Shown here: positions 22,183-32,460 of the stretch, piece by piece
How the letters are laid out: each line of letters begins with the position of its first letter
Numbering within the stretch: the stretch's first letter is position 1
The notes under the pieces: model-generated
The model's input: only the letters and a program-made list of their open reading frames with translations
What the model was told of the DNA's origin: nothing
Database searches by the model: none
DNA from: Polyodon spathula
Lineage: Eukaryota > Chordata > Actinopteri > Acipenseriformes > Polyodontidae
Direction: 5' to 3'
DNA: 64,000 bases
NCBI RefSeq assembly: GCF_017654505.1
Contig: NC_054547.1
Span: 29,458,846-29,522,845, forward strand
Made by a program: the position numbers and the translations under genes

Positions 22183-22353
22183 CTATCCATGTAGGATCGG
22201 AAGATTGTGATCCCCAGGATGAAGTACAGCATCACGGAACACATGATCATGGTGAGGCCCAGGAGAATGGCCCGGTCCTCCCCTGCCTTTAGAGCAGTAT
22301 TTGTCTTCCTCTTATCCAGGTGGCTGTGTGCTCTGATTTTCTGGTAAACAGTC
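22183..22353 (-). CDS. KCNMB2: KCNMB2 second coding exon (linker and first membrane segment)
   Basis: A 171-bp exon encoding residues 18 (shared codon) to 74 and the first two bases of codon 75. It covers the cytoplasmic linker TVYQKIRAHSHLDKRKTNTA, the LKAGEDR motif before the membrane, and the first membrane segment (about residues 46-68, from AILLGLTMIMCSV to FILGITI), then FRSYMD at the start of the extracellular side. This closely matches human KCNMB2 (YQKIRDHDLLDKRKTVTAL as I remember it). The linker joins the N-terminal inactivation peptide to the membrane. The acceptor is TTTTTATCAG and the donor GATAG/gtagcac. Confidence 0.95.
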
Positions 22354-22734
22354 CTGATAAAAAAGAAAAACAGAATTTTTAAATAGATTTTTTTAATTTT
22401 TTATTTATAAACCCTTAGATTGCAAATCACATCCCAATTGGCTAATGCAGGATCACATGATCAAAAAATACTTTGTGCTGTAGCCCAAAGTATATAAAAA
22501 AAAGTGTTTTTTTTTTATTTTTTTACATTTTTGGTTCATTAAAAAAATGTATTGCACTTTGTAATTAGTGTTAGTAATTCAAACATAACAATGTAAGGGC
22601 TGACACTGAATACATATGAATTCATATTCATTCAGCACTCCTATTGGTAATACTGTAGCATGCATGGGGGTAGAAGTCAGGGCTTGTAGGTGATGAAATC
22701 CAAACATGAAGACATAAGCCCATTATCTGCACCT

Positions 22735-22925
22735 GTAAGGGAGCCGGCTCTTTTGTATAGCTGTATTGGCGCTATGCTTCAAAGCAGGAGGTCCCGGGTT
22801 TGTGTCCGACCTATGCATGTGAGACCTGCAGTGGGAAGTGGGAAGCAGGTACCTTGGCATGCACTTGGAAGCCTTGAGCCTGGTGAGCAAATCTGTGGGT
22901 GGACTTGAGGGTGAACTATTATGCT
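22735..22925 (+). mobile_element. tRNA-derived SINE
   Basis: A G+C-rich island in an AT-rich intron, with an A-box-like TATAGCTGTATTGGCGC and a B-box-like GGGTTTGTGTCCGACC. The spacing fits a polymerase III promoter, and the body continues with CTGCAGTGGGAAG and a short direct repeat (GTGGGAAGTGGGAAG). The head differs from the other SINEs in the window, so it is probably another family. It is antisense to KCNMB2. Confidence 0.65.
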
Positions 22926-24582
22926 TATTCAAAAGTCAATCATATGCTTGTGCAATCACATTTCACTTATTATAAAGTGTGAGTTTTTTGGTATTTCATT
23001 GTCTCACCCTCAATCCTAATTATTATTAACAGAATTAACAGTCATTATGGGTGAAAGAGAGAGAATTACAAATAATTACCTCATTAATTACTCTGTAATT
23101 ATTATGAAGTGGGACCATTTGGTCAAAAGCTGTGTTCCGATAAATGTTACTTGTAAGAAGTGGATAGTCTTTTTTTAAAATGTATTTCTTATTACATTTT
23201 TCACTTTCTAAATGTTGCTTTGTGAGTGATATCATAACTTGAAGATATCACAAACTGTATAACCATCTGCTGCTCCAGCAAAAACTACATTAAAGGAGTG
23301 TAAACAAACCAAAACATTATCAATCTTCTTTTTTTTTTTTTTTAAGTGCACAGAAGGTTCTCAGGTTTCAGGTCTCAAATCATAAATATAATTAATTGCC
23401 CTCTAATGCCAGGGGTGTTTGTAGATGGGAAACTTCCAGGTTTTTACCTATAACAGAATCTAAACCATCTGTCAGCTCCAGATGTATGTGAATACTGCTT
23501 ATGATGTGTGCGGCAACCTTAAAGCTACAGAGTCTCACAATCATCTTCAGATTCAGACCAACATAGAATTCCTTGGTGTGTGTTTAATTAATTATCACTT
23601 TATTGACATTAACATTTCCCAAAGGTAGTTCAAGCTGTGGGGACTCAAGTTCCCCTTCCCTTTGAAATGGGCTAGCGGCTAGCCACTACATTATCTGTGT
23701 GAGCCAAATAATCACACGCTAGCCATTACATGCAATGGTTTTGAATTACATGCAAGCTCCCTGATATCATATATAGGGAACCTTTTCTCTTATATTGATT
23801 TGAAAACAATTTACAAGAAAACATACAGTATATAACTGATATTAATATCTTTCCTAAATATGTATCTTAATGTATATACCACTACATATTTAAACTGCAT
23901 ACTGTATAGTTCTTCCTGACAAGGAATACAAACCTATTTTACACCATTTATCAGTACTGGTACGCTAAGTACAACACCAGGCACATTTTTGTTTTTTCTA
24001 TAATTATTAAACATTCAGAAATATATAAAAATACTATTAAAAGACCAGTAAATTTATCACAGATTTTTGCATGCCAGTATTTCTGCACCCACATTTTTTA
24101 ACGGTACAAACCAAGTTGATGGTTTTAAGCCAGCCCTGATCCTATCTGCGGGTTCATGGGATTGTATTGACTGTGAATGTTTTTACAGTTGAATTGCAGG
24201 GTTAACGGTTTAGTGTCAGCGCCATATAAAATAATCTTACACTAATAAGATCCTCTACTAGATGCCTCTGTTGAGCATTACTGTTGTTGTTATTATATTG
24301 TCGTTTATTTTGACCCACTCTGGTAAGCTGATTGTTGCAGTTGTTTCTATTCAAGACTTTATCTAGCACCTCAAAATTAAAATCAACAGCATCAATTGAA
24401 AATAATGTGATCAGTTTTCTGTATCTTTAGATCTGCAATGGCACAGGAAATGTTTTTTACTGTGTTTTTGTTTTTTTTGACTCACAAGTTACTGTTACAA
24501 GTTACACAAGTTAAATGTAAAAAAAATACATTTGTGGCAGAGAACGTATGGCTTGCTACCGGTGGTATATATATATTGTAGG

Positions 24583-24583
<1 letters not shown>

Positions 24584-24651
<68 letters not shown>
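24584..24651. repeat. (TA)n microsatellite
   Basis: About 68 bp of TA repeats with a single AA interruption near 24631. It is self-complementary. Confidence 0.95.
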
Positions 24652-25036
24652 GTGATTACTTTATCATGCACATAAGATTTTCTTTCTATTTTTTGCCATA
24701 TAAACTGGGTTAAAAAAATAGAAGGGTTTAGACTTAAGATTACATCCAAAATGCACTAACGAGGAACAAAATCAAAAGACTAACCATACCTTTTCCCTAG
24801 ATGAGTGAAATGGTGTCATATAGTGAAAAATGCTTCCCTAATAACTTATTTGTTGCACAGTAGCTATCCAACCCATATTAATAAAATACTGCAGTTAGTG
24901 CAAGTAACATTTCAGCAAAACAAGCCACAGCCATGGGCATTATTAAGTACTGTTCTGGCCTATTATTTTGCCTAGACGTAGATATTGCTTTTTGTACAGG
25001 AACCCTGTAATTGAACAATTTTAAGAACTACAGTAC

Positions 25037-25156
25037 CTTCTTTCATACTGGCTGCCCTGTGCAGCTATGCTGCCCGTCCAAAGAAACATCTTGCTGAACT
25101 TCCCACCTCCTCCACTTCTGCTTACTGCAGAGCTTTGAGTCTGATGAGCAAAAGAC
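25037..25156 (-). CDS. KCNMB2: KCNMB2 first coding exon with start codon
   Basis: An exon of 120 bp. The coding part is 25037-25089: ATG at 25087-25089, residues MFLWTGSIAAQGSQYER and two bases of the Arg18 codon. The first residues match the human start MFIW as I remember it. This is the hydrophobic N-terminal peptide that enters the BK pore from the inside and causes fast inactivation. The acidic-basic end of the human ball (DEKR) is here only YERR. The donor is GAAAGAAG/gtactg, in phase with the next exon. Upstream, 25090-25156 is 5' UTR that starts at a strong acceptor (CTCTCTCTCCTAG before 25156), so the transcription start lies in at least one further upstream exon. The start is chosen because of the MFLW match; an upstream ATG in the same frame at about 25200 would precede the acceptor. 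Total coding length is 232 residues, against 235 in human. Confidence 0.93.
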
Positions 25157-26094
25157 CTAGGAGAGAGAGAAAGTGTCTGAAACAGAGCAGCCAAGAACAT
25201 CGTGGCCTGATGCAATAAGTGCCCCCCGGGACATGCATTCCAGCACCCCAAATGCAAAGTATTTGTTTTTATCAAACTTTCTCAACAGTGAAAATGTAAT
25301 TTTGGTTGTTACGAAAGAAAGCCTCTCTCCCATTTAAGCATTTCTGATCTGCCAGGTTCCAGTTTGCATGGTCTTTGCTAAAAAATACAATCCACCGAGA
25401 AGGAAAGTTAGCCCACTTGTTCTTGCTCTTTTTTTTCTTCTTAAGTCTTCAACAGGTGTGCTTTGGCATAAAGTGCATAGGAGCTAGAGGTTGAACATCC
25501 CTGTCAAATCACCTCGATCTGGCAGCATAGACACATCTCATCCACATGAGTACAGACAAAGCCTTCTCCAACTCGCAAACCATTTTTAACATTGCACTTT
25601 AAATTTCTTCGCTAGCAAACACTTATTCTCTTAGCTCTGTTGATGGTATAATAATGATTGGGCATGATGGTGCAGTTGGAAGGCATTGATTTGTTACCAT
25701 AAATGAGCAGCGAGATGTAATTGTAGTTTAAAGTCACCTCTGCATAGACTCTGTGATTAGCTCTGCCTAAGAGACTAATAGCAAATGGCGGCGCAGGTGT
25801 TTCAGAGCTGTGATTGACTGCCAATGCGTACAGAGTAAATATCAGGGTTCCGCTCTTTCGTCTGTGCACCTGAAACAAATTAACTCTTTTTCAGGCAATC
25901 TTCATGGTTTATGTAGAACCAGCAAATGCTAGCTTTGTAATATATCATTCATATTGTATAGTGTCACCTAGGATTATATCTGTTAAACCAGATAATGAGA
26001 CAGAAAATGTATTAACTAACTACACTCTCCTTTTTTTATCGTTCTATGAAATGTAACAACAGCATTTAAATGGCAATATTAATAATGCATTAGT
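25157..26094. other. Upstream KCNMB2 intron or flank
   Basis: Begins with the pyrimidine-rich acceptor of the first coding KCNMB2 exon. No further exon is recognised. A noncoding 5' exon could be anywhere upstream and cannot be found without transcript data. Confidence 0.4.
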
Positions 26095-26260
26095 AAGGTC
26101 TCATGTGGGTAGTTACTCAAGCCTTCCTTCTCTGAAAGCCTGGGTTTGAAGCCTGCTCCGTTCAATAGGAAATTGCTATCCAATTGGTTGCAACAATCAC
26201 AAATAAACAATATGGCAAATTTGGCTCTTGGTACCTTTGTAACAGTCTCAGAAAGAGAGG
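26095..26260 (+). mobile_element. Decayed tRNA-derived SINE
   Basis: It shares the block CTTCTCTGAAAGCCTGGGTT with the SINE at 6832-7080 and has a B-box-like GGGTTTGAAGCC. The 3' part has diverged. Confidence 0.5.
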
Positions 26261-26299
26261 CCAGCGATTACATTGGCAAACTTTCTTTGCTGATGTTTT

Positions 26300-26500
26300 G
26301 TTTTATACCAAGTGGCGGTGCTGAAAGCCATTGAACAAAACTGTAACCCCTGTATATGATGGAAGCCATGCAAAGTCAAGGGGTGCTGCAGCACCCCCAG
26401 CATCCCTAGTTCCAGCGCCCTTGAGTTGCCCTTTAAACCTCCAAAGAGAAGAGGTGGTCCCTCCAGTGCAGTATAGGGCAAGCTAGTGGCATGCCCGCGG
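26300..26500. repeat. Dispersed repeat fragment of unknown class
   Basis: A G+C-rich block with GGGGTGCTGCAGCACCCCCA, which is internally palindromic (GGGTGCTGCAGCACCC), and then GCATCCCTAGTTCCAGCGCC. I recognise the wording from repetitive DNA of basal ray-finned fishes, but cannot name the family. Confidence 0.45.
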
Positions 26501-29500
26501 AACAATGTTCACATGCCATCTACGTTTAATACCTCAGCTCTGTGGATCAATACATTAAAAAAAAACAACAAAATAAAATAAATAAACACTACATAATAAT
26601 AAAAAGTACATAGGTAAATACATTTTATAAACAAAGACATACATGTCATTTTTAGTACTCTTGTGAACAGTTTCCATCTCTCTCCCAGTTGGTATTTGCA
26701 ATCTCCTCCATGAGAGCTTACTCAGTAATGCTGTGCCACACTGTTTGCAATTTAAAGCAGCAGTTTCCTGTCATCTGTTCAATTTTAATTAAAAAATATA
26801 ATTACTTGGTTTTTGTTTAATGCATATCTTCCACAATGCAGTTGTCTGTGTTATAAACTAAATATAAACTAAACCTGTTTGACATTTCAGTGTGCATACA
26901 ATATCTTCCCCTAAAAAGTAACTGTAGAGGCAATGGGTCCCTCCATCCATATAACATACCCGGTCAATTAAAAAAGGTTGTCTTTGGTCCCCAACGTAAT
27001 GTATTATCATTGATCGCTAAGGTTGCAGACTTTTTAAATCAAGAATATTCCTATGGTGGAAAACAGTACAAGAGTAAGTTAGGTAGAAGAGGTAAAAAGT
27101 AGACAGTGTACATCACAGGAAACTACAATAGATGTAACAGATCACTGCTACATTCTGAGGATGTATTCCTACTTACTGTACTGTTTGAGATATTCACTGT
27201 GCCAGGTACACTTGTTTTTTTAAGAAATATTTAGTTTTTCGACAAGTTGAGGCAGATTTAAATGCTGTCATTGCTTGGGTAATTAGAAGAAGGCCCTTTG
27301 TGTACCAAGTCTTAAAACAATACATTTAACAGTATGGGTATTTCTGTCTGTGAAGATGTATAAAACGCCACCATTTATGATTTAAATGACAATTTAGGTC
27401 CACCACCAGTTAGATTCATTGAATGTAAGTTTAGCCTCAAATGCTGAAGATGTCACGCTCCATCATAACCTGTATCTTACATTTCATTTCCAAGATCTCA
27501 GTTTTCATTGCTAACAGTAATTGCATTTCACATGGGTCCAGTTCGCTTATTAGTGTTTCAGCCACTGTTTCATGCTTTTCCAAGTTGAGGACACAGCAGA
27601 AAAGGACACAGAATATACTGTAGTTTTGTCAATTTGTATAGAAATGAGCAACCTTTTGTGGGCATAAATGCTCATCAGCAGTGGAGTATAAGTATATATA
27701 TAAGTATACAGGAAACATTTATTCACTATAATTGCCAAGCTCTGTAACCTGAACTCCAAGGGCACTTATTATCTAATCAATTACCCTGCCTTTATATGAG
27801 ATGAAAGTAGTACACTATAAATAGCACCCCATCAACACTCCCCTGTTTAGAGGGTAAGGTTTCTGCTTTATTCTTTTAGTGGACACAGTGTCCATATGTA
27901 GCATCGTTAACAAAGCTGACATCATTAGCAGCGTGATCCAGGATAACCTCCCCCATTTAACACATAATTACATGCCTAATCTTGCATGAAATTATGCCAC
28001 TAATAACATCACAGAAGGGAAACTCTAAAGGACAGCAGTGTTGATGAGTTTAAAAGAAACAAAAGGCTTTTTACTATTGCTGTCGAAATTGTCATTGCTA
28101 ACGGCTACCCGAGTAATACAAATAACACAGTCTGCAGAAAACACATGCATGATTATCAGTGTCGTACAGGTAGCTGTAACACCTTCCACTTACATCACAT
28201 TCACATCAAGTTGAAGTAAAGTACATATTGCTTAATTAAAGCAAGTGTGCAGTTCATAAACAGTTGTTTTTAGAGAGTTGAAAGTTCACTCCGAACTTAC
28301 TCACGTTTTCTAAGAACTGTGTAACCTGAGATTTTGCTATACCCTTCTAAAAAAGTGTCCTTATGTAGAGAACAGGGTCCTTTAACAATGGCCATGAATC
28401 CTGGTCATAGTAATTATGGCAGTGTTCTGGGCCAAGATTGGTTGGAATACAGTGCTTAGTTTACATAAAGACGAAAGTGCTGTAATGAAACTAATATGAA
28501 TATGAATATGGAATTCAGGGGAATACTCATACTTGGATACCTGTTTTAATAAATGCCAAATAATACATTAGGCACTTATAATTTAAAGTATTTGTTAATT
28601 ATATCTAGTGGGGCAACACCAACACCTAGATGGTCCTGATAATTGCATGTTATGGTCGATAGCATGTGAATTTGAAATCTTCAAGACAATTAGCAGGGGT
28701 ATGCTGTACTGGAAATAAATTGTGTATCAGTATAGGTAAGATTGCAGCATTCAGAATACTAAATATGTAGTTTTAAAATGTAATGTTCCTTTTAGATCAT
28801 TCAAATAGTGATTTCGTATATTTGCAGAACATGCAAATATTGACATTCTTCTATCCCTGTGGAAATAATGACATTATGTAAGTTTTTTTTTTTTTTTCAT
28901 GTTTTAATTTCCCATTCTAAACAATGTATAATTACCTTGTACAGGGAGCTTTTCAGCTCTATTACCCCTTATAAAAGTTTATGCTCTGCATTTTTTAACT
29001 TTTCCCATGCTTTTCCCATGGTTATACTATGCATTTGCAATTTATCAGTTTACCCTGGTTTGCCATCTATTTCAATATGCTTTACCATATCTCTCTGTGC
29101 TTTATAATGCTTTATAATGCTTTTATAAACTGTTCTTCGTTACACTTTGCTGTGCTTTTACTATGGTAAACTTCTATATAGGGTACCCTTTGTGTGATTC
29201 ATATTCATGGAAGCCTTAACTTGCATTAAAGAAGTGTTACAAACCAGAAAAATTTTAATAAGCTTAATATGCATATAATTAGGGAACCCTGTTCATATTG
29301 TAATCCTAGTTTACCTTCAACATCATTGTGGTTGATCTATTAAAGAAACCTGGTCATGCATCACTGCTACTTTTAATCAACAGTTAAAGCAATATTTTAC
29401 TGAGACAGAAAATGAAATGTCAACTCTTTGTTTGACCAATTGGACCCATCAATCAATAGCAATGAAAACAGCAAGCAGAGCACTACAAGCACTGCTACAT

Positions 29501-32038
29501 GTCGCTGTGAAGCCAGAAAAGAAAAATAGCTGCTTGTAATATATTAACGTCATATCATTTTCCATTGCCATGCCTTGCTAGACTTGTTTCATCCTCTAAA
29601 ACAGGATCATGCAAGCCCATGATAAAATTTTGGTTGCGCACCTTTTCTCTAAAACACTGTAGTGTGACTTTTTTGGTAAATGTACAGTAGTTGAACTTAT
29701 GTAGTTTGTTTTATAAACAATCTAAAATAAGACAGAATGCTCCACAGTTGTGATGCAGCAATAAATGGCTTCCCTACTGATACACTAAGCTGTGCTGCCT
29801 GGTTCCTAGTGTGTAAATGAACGACGCAGGTTGTTGCAGCAGTGGGAAAACCACTTATAGCTACCTCATATCTGTGTAACTTCTTGGCAGGCTTTTGAGT
29901 GCCAGTGTATGCATTATGAACACAGCCAGGGACAATTTAAACTGAAATGAAAAGATTAAAAAACTAACTGGAACTAATGGAGAATTAATGGACCTGTGCA
30001 GGTAGGATAATGAACCTCATCAAAGGTAGCAACAATTGAAATTCATCTCTAAATAAAGCAAGCCATAGCAACTATTCTGGGGTCAACTTTCCACCAAGAG
30101 CAACTGTGAAAACCCTGAGGTCAACATTAATGTACACTGTCCCAAAATAACTAGTGCTTACAAATGACTGGAATAAACCTTACTGTAATTTTAAGAAGAA
30201 GTACCATTAAATGTTGTTGTCATTTCTTCTTTATGCTCCTCTTACTGTTTATGATGTTTGCAATCATTTGGAATGGTTTTAGGTTCTCTTACTCCAGCAT
30301 TGAGTTATTGCCATGTATCTTTAAATTTAACTTGCCTGGAGAACCCTGTGCCGGGACTAACAGCCTTCCTCATGCCACTCAAATTATGTGACAGTATAAC
30401 CTTTTGAACTCTACCAGCTCCACCTGCTATCTATTTCTAAATGTGTAGAAAAGTCACCTTGTAAAAATGATTGAATCTTTATCTCATGGATGGGTGAGAG
30501 GACCATAAGAACTATGATACATTAATATTACTTTTACAAATGTGTTTTTTTTTTGTTTTCCTTGCCCAAAACAGCACTTGATGATGTACTGGTATGGGAA
30601 TATAAATGTGGCTTTTTCATTGGCTGAATGAGACAATTAAAACACAGGTTAGTAAGTAGGTGGTAAGGGATGGATTGGTTCCAAATTGATATATTTCAAA
30701 TAAAGACCAGCAACAGAAAGCCTCTCCAGCAAAGAGTTAAGAGTGAAATTACATCCATTCCCCCAAGAGGACAAGAAGGGAGGATTAAGGAGGAACGAAT
30801 CAAAGTTAAATGCCTCAAATTCAAAATGGGTAATTAATAAGCAGTCTTGTCAGATGATCCTCCAACTGTCTTCCAGAGCATGTAAAAGCTATTCTGCTGC
30901 GGAGTCAACAGAAACGGCAGGTGCATACTATTTGTGTGCATTGAAAGTCATCGTGAAAGGATGGGTGATGATGTCATTACAGCATCAATGCAATACTCTA
31001 TAAAACAACACCCAATCTGAGTCCCTCTGTCACTGTATTTTGTGTTGGAGGGGGTTGGAAGTATAGAGAAAAATTGTCTGGGGTATAAAAAACACTCTAG
31101 TGGAAAATGGTTGTAATGCAGACTTAGGAGTTCCAGGAAAGGTAGTTTGAGGTGTAAGATGTGCAAATGTAAAATGGCATTTAAATGCCTTGTAGTAAAA
31201 CTTGCCTGAACATAAAACAGTACCAACTGCCACAGGGCAGCACAGAGATTCCCTGTTTTACACACTTAGTTTTTAGTGCAACTATAGATATTTTGAAGTC
31301 TGGCATGTTTTTTTTTTTTCTTTTTAAGGTACTATCAAGAATAAGGGCTGCAAGGTCTAAAAACATTCAGATAATGTTATACAATAAATGTATAATTCAA
31401 ATATTCCCATTCTTATCAGTTCAACCCACTTACCAGTGAAAATGCCCAAAATATGAAACCAGGGATAAATAGATAGTTTAATCAATTACATGGAAATATC
31501 CCACCGCTTCAATACACCTACAATGGCAAAAATAATACTGGTATATCCCTTTGTAAAACACTGATTAATTCCAGACCATGAGTGTCAAAAGAAATCATTT
31601 GAGGTTTGAGCTTGGTTTCCATAGATCACAGGAGTAAATCTAGTTACTGCAGTGCATGAGATCCAATAAGAGTCATTTTGTGGGTTAAATTATAAACAAT
31701 AATTACAGGAGCACAGAGAAAAACAGATCCCCATAACTTCCAGCATAGAATAAAAGGGAGGGCATTAACTAAAAAATACTAGTCTTCTTGGGCAATGTCA
31801 ATCTCTTGGGTAATATTCAAAGAAGACATTGGTTCTATAGACACTGCTGTTTAACTAAATGCGAAATTGTCATCCCTAATTGTGCTCAGACAGGGAATTC
31901 AATAACTTACAAACCTTTTTTTGAAATCCACAGTAAATACTGTCTAATGTGACATCAGAAAAATAACACCTAACAACTAATAAATACATAAGTACAATAA
32001 TGTGATATAAGTACAATACAGAATCTTTGCTGTTAACG

Positions 32039-32041
<3 letters not shown>
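26501..32041. other. Non-coding, no gene recognised
   Basis: About 5.5 kb of AT-rich sequence with no splice-flanked coding exon that I can support. A T-run lies near 28876-28887. The block 30720-31000 is somewhat higher in complexity and contains ATGGGTGATGATGTCATTAC with a CRE-like TGATGTCA core; conservation cannot be judged here. Confidence 0.4.

Positions 32042-32088
<47 letters not shown>
32042..32088. repeat. Poly-C tract (47 bp)
   Basis: An uninterrupted run of C. It is followed by CACACCCCTGTTGAGAACCA, which read in reverse (TGGTTCTCAACAGGGGTG) resembles the end of hAT-type non-autonomous elements, so the run may have grown inside such a repeat. Confidence 0.9.
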
Positions 32089-32089
<1 letters not shown>

Positions 32090-32380
32090 ATTATTTCACA
32101 CACCCCTGTTGAGAACCACTGGGTAATTGTGATGGATTAGCTACTACAACACTTCAGATTAGCTGCTCATATATAATTTACTTTGAGTTGGGATCGAAGG
32201 TTTTGGAATATTCTGATCGATGTGAATTAAAGATTGCTAAATGACAAGCTTGGTTTCTTCTCACACAAACTAAGCTGTCTTAATAACGGTCAAAGTTGTT
32301 ATAATAGTGGAAAGTTGTTGATGCTCATAACATCATATTTATTCTAACTCCTGAATGTGTCTAAGACTTTTTTGCACAGC

Positions 32381-32383
<3 letters not shown>

Positions 32384-32460
<77 letters not shown>
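32384..32460. repeat. (GT)n(AT)n compound microsatellite
   Basis: About 60 bp of GT repeats passing directly into about 18 bp of AT repeats. Confidence 0.95.

Larger units (their letters stand above)
22354..25036 (-). other. KCNMB2: KCNMB2 intron 1 of the coding region (2683 bp)
   Basis: A GT-AG intron (donor gtactgtag, acceptor ttatcag). It contains a tRNA-derived SINE (22735-22925) and a TA microsatellite (24584-24651). I see no further exon. Confidence 0.88.

Noticed and set aside
22690..22932. Open frames on both strands
   Set aside because: They cover a SINE head inside a KCNMB2 intron.
31876..32103. Open frame with a polyglycine run on the - strand
   Set aside because: The glycine run is just the poly-C tract read in reverse; no splice sites or homology.
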